Origin: Paenibacillus_AR mesotrionivorans
Lineage (GTDB): Bacteria > Bacillota > Bacilli > Paenibacillales > NBRC-103111
Length of the DNA: 64,000 nt
NCBI RefSeq assembly: GCF_046098205.1
Contig: NZ_JBJURJ010000018.1
Coordinates: 62,001-126,000, forward strand
Direction: 5' to 3'
The notes below the pieces were generated by a model. The model saw nothing but the letters and a program-made list of their open reading frames with translations, did not search any database and had not been told where the DNA came from. The position numbers and the translations under genes are program-made. This document shows, piece by piece, positions 59,898 through 64,000 of the stretch. The first letter of the stretch is position 1. Every line of letters begins with the position of its first letter.

Positions 59898-60578
59898 ATG
59901 AAAAAGCAGCAGCCTCAGATATCGGAGGAAAAGATTCTGGAAGCGTCGTGGGCACTTCTTGGGGAGGACAGCATCGAGAAATTCAGCATGAGGCGCTTGG
60001 CCGACAAGCTGGGGATTCAGGCCCCCTCCTTATACTGGTATTTCAAGAGCAAACAGCTCCTCTATCAACGCCTGGCTAATCAGGTATCCGGGATTATACT
60101 GGAGGAGTTTCACTCCGAGGGGGACTGGAAGGAGCAGCTTGCGGGGCTAGCCATAACGGTGCGCCGCGTATTAAGCCGGTATCCCTGCTCCACACAGCTG
60201 ATGATGATGACGCTGCCTCACGAGCCGGACATCATCCGTTTCACCAACCGTATGCTGCTATGTGTGGAATCCACGCCGCTGGGGCTGGAGCAAAAAATGC
60301 AGGTGGTTACCACGCTGGTGAATTATGTTTATTACTTCGTTCTGGACCATTACCAGCATGAACGCAGTGTTTCCGAGATGCTTCATGACCAGGGGGCGCT
60401 TCCCGGCGAGGAGATGGTGCAGCTCTTGGATTCCATGAACGATAAGGACGCGGGACTGTTCCGGAGAATGTTCACCAACGGGCTCTTCGAGCTGATGGGA
60501 ACAGACCGGGCTTTTGAGTTTGGGCTGAAGGTGATTCTCTTGGGAATCGAGCAGGTGATAATGGAGCAGGAGAAGTAG
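59898..60578 (+). CDS. TetR-family repressor
   Basis: This 226-residue regulator starts at an ATG behind AAAGGGCGG. The helix-turn-helix is FSMRRLADKLGIQAPSLYWYF, and the C-terminal helical ligand-binding domain (TetR_C type) fills the rest. It probably represses the MATE exporter and itself until a drug-like ligand binds. Confidence 0.9.
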   Translation: MKKQQPQISEEKILEASWALLGEDSIEKFSMRRLADKLGIQAPSLYWYFKSKQLLYQRLANQVSGIILEEFHSEGDWKEQLAGLAITVRRVLSRYPCSTQLMMMTLPHEPDIIRFTNRMLLCVESTPLGLEQKMQVVTTLVNYVYYFVLDHYQHERSVSEMLHDQGALPGEEMVQLLDSMNDKDAGLFRRMFTNGLFELMGTDRAFEFGLKVILLGIEQVIMEQEK

Positions 60579-60645
60579 CACAAAATAAGGTATAATGCTT
60601 GTATAGCCGTTGATGTGTTGACGGCGGCTACTTAAAGGAGAGCTT

Positions 60646-61908
60646 ATGACATTCGAACAATTGCAGTTGATTCCCCCGATTATGAAGGCTTTAACCAAGC
60701 AGCAATATACGCAGCCCACGCCGATCCAGGAGCAGGCCATTCCGCCTGCACTGGAAGGCCGCGACCTGTTCGGCTGCGCCCAGACAGGAACCGGCAAAAC
60801 CGCGGCGTTCCTGCTGCCCATCATCCAGCAGCTTAGCACCCAGCAAGCCCGTCCCAACGGCAAACGCGTCATTCGTTCGCTGATTCTGACTCCTACCCGC
60901 GAGCTGGCCATCCAGATTGCAGATAACGCCAAGGCTTACGGCTCTTTTACAAGTCTGCGCTGCGGCGTGATTGTGGGCGGTGTTTCGCAGAGAGCCCAGG
61001 AGCAGCTGCTGGCCCAGGGCACGGACATTCTGATCGCCACCCCAGGGCGGCTGATTGACCTGATGAACCAAGGGTTTGTGGACCTGCGTCACGTGCAGAT
61101 TCTGGTGCTGGACGAGGCCGACCGGATGCTGGACATGGGTTTCATTCATGATATGAAGCGGATTATTGCCAAGCTCCCCGCCAAGCGGCAGACGTTATTC
61201 TTCTCGGCCACGATGCCGCCAGAGATCATGTCCCTGGTCAACTCCTTGTTGAAGAATCCGATAAAAATTGAGGTTACCCCTGCCTCCACCACGGTGGAGA
61301 GAATCAAGCAGATACTCTATTACGTGGACAAGCCGAATAAGCTGCCGCTGCTCATCGATCTGCTGCAGGACAAGTCCATCACCAGCGCGCTGGTGTTCAC
61401 CCGGACGAAGCACGGCGCTGACCGGCTGGTCCGCGGCTTGACCAAGGTGAAGATTTCGGCGCAGGCTATTCATGGCGACAAGTCGCAGAATGCCCGCCAG
61501 GCGGCGCTGAACAACTTCAAGAACGGCGTCACCCGGCTGCTGGTGGCAACCGACATTGCGGCCCGGGGCATCGATATTGACGAGCTGTCCCATGTGATTA
61601 ACTATAACCTGCCGAACATCCCGGAGACCTATGTTCACCGGATCGGCCGTACCGGACGTGCAGGGTTGAGCGGGGTTGCCATCTCCTTCTGCGAGGACGA
61701 GGAAATTCCATATCTGAAGGATATTGAGAAGCTCACGAAGCAGAAAATTCCGGTGATTGCCGATCATCCTTACCCCATGACTATGGAGAAGCCGGCTCCT
61801 GCGGCACCCGCGGCCACGCAAAAAGCCAACAAGGCGAGCAGGGCACCGTCCAGAGAAGGGTCCCGCAAGCCTGGCAGCGAAGCCGGCGGACGTTACCGCA
61901 GACGGTAA
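60646..61908 (+). CDS. rhlE: DEAD-box RNA helicase, RhlE type
   Basis: This 420-residue helicase begins behind AAAGGAG. The Q motif is [13 protein letters not shown], motif [11 protein letters not shown], Ia [29 protein letters not shown] and [12 protein letters not shown]. The C-terminal tail is basic and rich in Ala/Pro/Arg, like RhlE. It unwinds RNA during ribosome assembly or cold adaptation. A terminator follows. Confidence 0.92.
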   Translation: MTFEQLQLIPPIMKALTKQQYTQPTPIQEQAIPPALEGRDLFGCAQTGTGKTAAFLLPIIQQLSTQQARPNGKRVIRSLILTPTRELAIQIADNAKAYGSFTSLRCGVIVGGVSQRAQEQLLAQGTDILIATPGRLIDLMNQGFVDLRHVQILVLDEADRMLDMGFIHDMKRIIAKLPAKRQTLFFSATMPPEIMSLVNSLLKNPIKIEVTPASTTVERIKQILYYVDKPNKLPLLIDLLQDKSITSALVFTRTKHGADRLVRGLTKVKISAQAIHGDKSQNARQAALNNFKNGVTRLLVATDIAARGIDIDELSHVINYNLPNIPETYVHRIGRTGRAGLSGVAISFCEDEEIPYLKDIEKLTKQKIPVIADHPYPMTMEKPAPAAPAATQKANKASRAPSREGSRKPGSEAGGRYRRR

Positions 61909-61939
61909 GCATACGCTGGAAATGGATACAGACAAGGCA

Positions 61940-61973
61940 GCAACCCCTTCCGCACAGCAGAAGGGGTTGTTGT
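61940..61973 (+). terminator. intrinsic terminator after rhlE
   Basis: CAACCCCTTC and GAAGGGGTTG form a ten-base stem (61941-61969), followed by TTGTC. Confidence 0.75.
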
Positions 61974-62091
61974 CTATGAGAACTATTCGAGTATATAACA
62001 AGCATTTTCAGCTATGAATCTGACATCTTACGTAATATTGAGGTATACTAAGATACGTCACACCTATTGAATGAAAAGGAGCTACTGGAAA

Positions 62092-63072
62092 ATGACAATG
62101 AAGGTTGGGATTGTAGGCTACGGTAACCTTGGCAAGGGTGTTCAGCAAGCGATTGCCCAGAATCCGGATATGGAGCTGGTTGCCATATTCACGCGCAGAC
62201 AGCCGGAGCAGATGAAAGCGGAGGGCGGAAATGCTCAGTTCGAGCATATCTCTGCCGTTGAGAAGTATGTGGGAGTCATCGATGTGATGATTATGTGCGG
62301 CGGCTCCGCAACGGATCTTCCGGAGCAAACCCCTATGATGGCCCGCATGTTTAATACAGTAGACAGCTTCGATACCCATGCGAAAATTCCGGAGTTCTTC
62401 GATGCAGTGAACACTGCAGCAAAGGAAAATGGGGTGGTCAGCGTCATCTCCACCGGCTGGGATCCGGGGCTGTTTTCCATGAACCGGCTGCTGGCCCAGT
62501 CCATTCTCCCGGAAGGAACGGATTATACGTTCTGGGGCAAGGGGGTCAGCCAAGGGCATTCCGACGCTATCCGCCGCGTACCGGGTGTGAAGGGCGGGGT
62601 CCAATATACAGTGCCGGTAGAAGAGGTTATCCAGCGCATCCGTACCGGAGAAACGCCGGAATTATCCACGCGGGAGAAGCATAAGCGTGAATGCTATGTG
62701 GTGGCTGAAGAGGGGGCGGACCTGGATGAAATCCGTCATACCATCGAATCCATGCCCAATTATTTCGCGGATTATAACACCACGGTGACCTTCATCACCG
62801 AGGAACAGCTGAAGAATGAGCATGGTGAGATGCCGCATGGCGGCTTTGTGATCCGCAGCGGGGTGACAGGCCAAGGCAAACGGCAGCTCATCGAATTCAG
62901 CCTGAAGCTGGAGAGCAATCCCGGCTTTACCGCCAGTGTATTAGTGGCCTATGCCCGGGCGGCTTACCGGATGAGCCAAGAGGGCCAGACTGGAGCGAAG
63001 ACGGTATTTGATATCCCGCTTTCGTATTTGTCTCCGAAATCGGCTGAGGAGCTCCGGCGCGAGTTGTTGTAA
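62092..63072 (+). CDS. ddh: meso-diaminopimelate dehydrogenase
   Basis: This 326-residue oxidoreductase starts at the ATG behind AAAAGGAG. KVGIVGYGNLGKGVQQAI binds NADP, and VMIMCGGSATDLPEQTPMMA, STGWDPGLFSMNRLLAQSIL and TFWGKGVSQGHSDAIRRVPG are characteristic of Ddh. It makes meso-diaminopimelate in one step from tetrahydrodipicolinate, for peptidoglycan and lysine. It is a single-gene unit with its own terminator. Confidence 0.95.
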   Translation: MTMKVGIVGYGNLGKGVQQAIAQNPDMELVAIFTRRQPEQMKAEGGNAQFEHISAVEKYVGVIDVMIMCGGSATDLPEQTPMMARMFNTVDSFDTHAKIPEFFDAVNTAAKENGVVSVISTGWDPGLFSMNRLLAQSILPEGTDYTFWGKGVSQGHSDAIRRVPGVKGGVQYTVPVEEVIQRIRTGETPELSTREKHKRECYVVAEEGADLDEIRHTIESMPNYFADYNTTVTFITEEQLKNEHGEMPHGGFVIRSGVTGQGKRQLIEFSLKLESNPGFTASVLVAYARAAYRMSQEGQTGAKTVFDIPLSYLSPKSAEELRRELL

Positions 63073-63089
63073 TTTCGTTTCCTTTTATC

Positions 63090-63120
63090 CAAAAAGGTAC
63101 TCCCCGGAGTGCCTTTTTTC
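63090..63120 (+). terminator. intrinsic terminator between ddh and the gerAB-like gene
   Basis: AAAAAGGTACTCC pairs with GGAGTGCCTTTTTT. The A-run gives it T-tails on both strands, so it serves the convergent pair. Confidence 0.8.
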
Positions 63121-63134
63121 TATATGCGAGGTTT

Positions 63135-64000
63135 TCAGTGGCTTCTTGACTGCTTCATCCGCCCAAGCAGCCAGAGGACCAGGGGAACCGCAACTCCGAA
63201 AATCATTGCATATAAAGGCCAGACTTGAAAAAACTCAACCAGATAAGTCGTATTGGGCCATATGGAATGAGCCATAATCAAGGCAATAAGCATTACAGGG
63301 ATCAATAAGGAAGAGGCATCCTGTAACCGAAACACAGATCCCAGTCCGTGAACCGTAATATACAGGAGTAAGGCCAGCCGAAAAAATATAGAAATGTACC
63401 AGTTAATCGCGATGGCAATTTCAAACCGTTGGATAAAATCGCCGATATTGATCGACCGAACAACAGAATAGCTGGAATAGGTCAGATCCGATGCAACGCT
63501 TTGACCCAATACTGCAGTAACCATCAGCAACATAACCACACACACAAAGCCGCTAAACAGAGAGCTGCGGACCACAGCTTTTTTCCAGATATCAGAGCTT
63601 CCTAAATTTGAAAGCAAAAACAGAAATAAAAACGTCTCTAAAAACGGGAAGGACAGCAATAGAAAAGAAGCCCGTACGATTGGCCTCCAGCCAAATTCAA
63701 ATACCGGCAAAAGATGCTTGAACTCCGCACCCGGGAGCAGCAAAATGGATACCATCAGAAACAGCAAAGGAATGACCACGAACAGGGTTTCCGCAGAGCG
63801 TCCGATGACTGCCGCCCCGCCCCGTACCACACAATAAACAGCAATGAGCATCAGTGCATATATCGCTTCCTCCGGAGTTTCCGGCATGATGGAGGTGGAG
63901 ATAAAGTCACCTATATTCCGGAGGGTCAAAATAAAGATTAGAAACGGGACGGATAAAATAAAAAGAAAGGTGAAGCATCTGCCGATCCACTTGCCAAGGA
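63135..64000 (-). CDS. spore germination permease, GerAB type (N-terminus beyond window)
   Basis: The frame is open to the right edge of the window; at least 288 residues are visible and the start lies beyond it. Eight or more helices are apparent. TPEEAIYALMLIAVYCVVRG, IGDFIQRFEIAIAINWYISI and the final PLVLWLLGRMKQ are typical of GerAB/APC-superfamily germination permeases. These proteins form the ligand-binding subunit of germinant receptors in the spore inner membrane. Their presence supports a spore-forming host. The gerAA partner would lie outside the window. Confidence 0.85.
   Translation of the reverse strand, partial: LGKWIGRCFTFLFILSVPFLIFILTLRNIGDFISTSIMPETPEEAIYALMLIAVYCVVRGGAAVIGRSAETLFVVIPLLFLMVSILLLPGAEFKHLLPVFEFGWRPIVRASFLLLSFPFLETFLFLFLLSNLGSSDIWKKAVVRSSLFSGFVCVVMLLMVTAVLGQSVASDLTYSSYSVVRSINIGDFIQRFEIAIAINWYISIFFRLALLLYITVHGLGSVFRLQDASSLLIPVMLIALIMAHSIWPNTTYLVEFFQVWPLYAMIFGVAVPLVLWLLGRMKQSRSH

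Overview
The window looks like a chromosome segment of a spore-forming, Gram-positive member of the Paenibacillaceae (most likely Paenibacillus). The reasons are: moderate GC in the core genes, strong AGGAGG-type ribosome binding sites with many GTG/TTG starts, the walJ-htrA-CxxH/CxxC-rlmH order normally found near oriC in Bacillales, a GerAB-type spore germination permease, meso-diaminopimelate dehydrogenase, MocR and YafY regulators, and repeated Firmicute-style intrinsic terminators. No rRNA, tRNA or CRISPR array was seen.

Region 1 (1-2946) is the conserved end of the walRK locus: the walJ C-terminus, a small reverse-strand gene, htrA, a CxxH/CxxC protein and rlmH. A cluster of DnaA boxes lies just upstream of rlmH. 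Region 2 (2935-9712) is the most striking part. It starts exactly at the 3' end of rlmH, the attachment site used by staphylococcal SCC elements. Four copies of the rlmH 3'-end core (2935, 6887, 6959, 9693) divide it into cassettes. The first carries an AT-rich single-gene SIR2-STAND-HEAT protein, a probable anti-phage NADase. The second carries a LysR/MFS pair. No ccr recombinase gene is present. IS3 debris lies inside the region; a group II intron relic lies just downstream of it.

Region 3 (9.7-15 kb) is mixed accessory DNA: a Crp/Fnr regulator, Ohr, a BltD-like acetyltransferase, a YgjP-like metallopeptidase, an APH-like kinase, a decayed gene and three small genes of little-known function. 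Region 4 (15.1-17.7 kb) is a compact sulfation module: an IMPase/CysQ-like phosphatase, APS kinase and a Stf0 sulfotransferase, with an orphan T-box antiterminator and a structured leader ending in a terminator between the first two. Region 5 (17.8-35.4 kb) holds many regulator/effector pairs: ABC-F, MerR/SDR twice, YafY, DinB, a YtrA-type GntR-ABC operon, AraC/GyrI, ArsR/MFS, VanZ-like, SUMF1-like and LuxR(MalT)/DUF4386. Several have recognisable operators.

Region 6 (35.5-45.2 kb) contains a DbpA-type helicase, an L25/Ctc protein, an HMA protein-P1B ATPase-Crp/Fnr operon with an FNR-like box, a MocR/flavin-oxidase-like pair, and an LRR-like protein. Region 7 (45.3-51.3 kb) is a tight five-gene operon of four glycosyltransferases and a type I ABC exporter, probably making and exporting a surface or secreted glycoconjugate. 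Region 8 (51.3-64 kb) has an EamA exporter with a divergent MocR, a polar amino-acid ABC importer, a stand-alone MurE, a GNAT, a MATE/TetR pair with three operator copies, a RhlE-type helicase, diaminopimelate dehydrogenase and a GerAB-like permease cut by the window end.

Two dispersed repeat families run through the window: a GGCCATCC/GGATGGCC hairpin family at gene ends, and a roughly 28-bp CTAACGAAT element found in both orientations at two intergenic loci.
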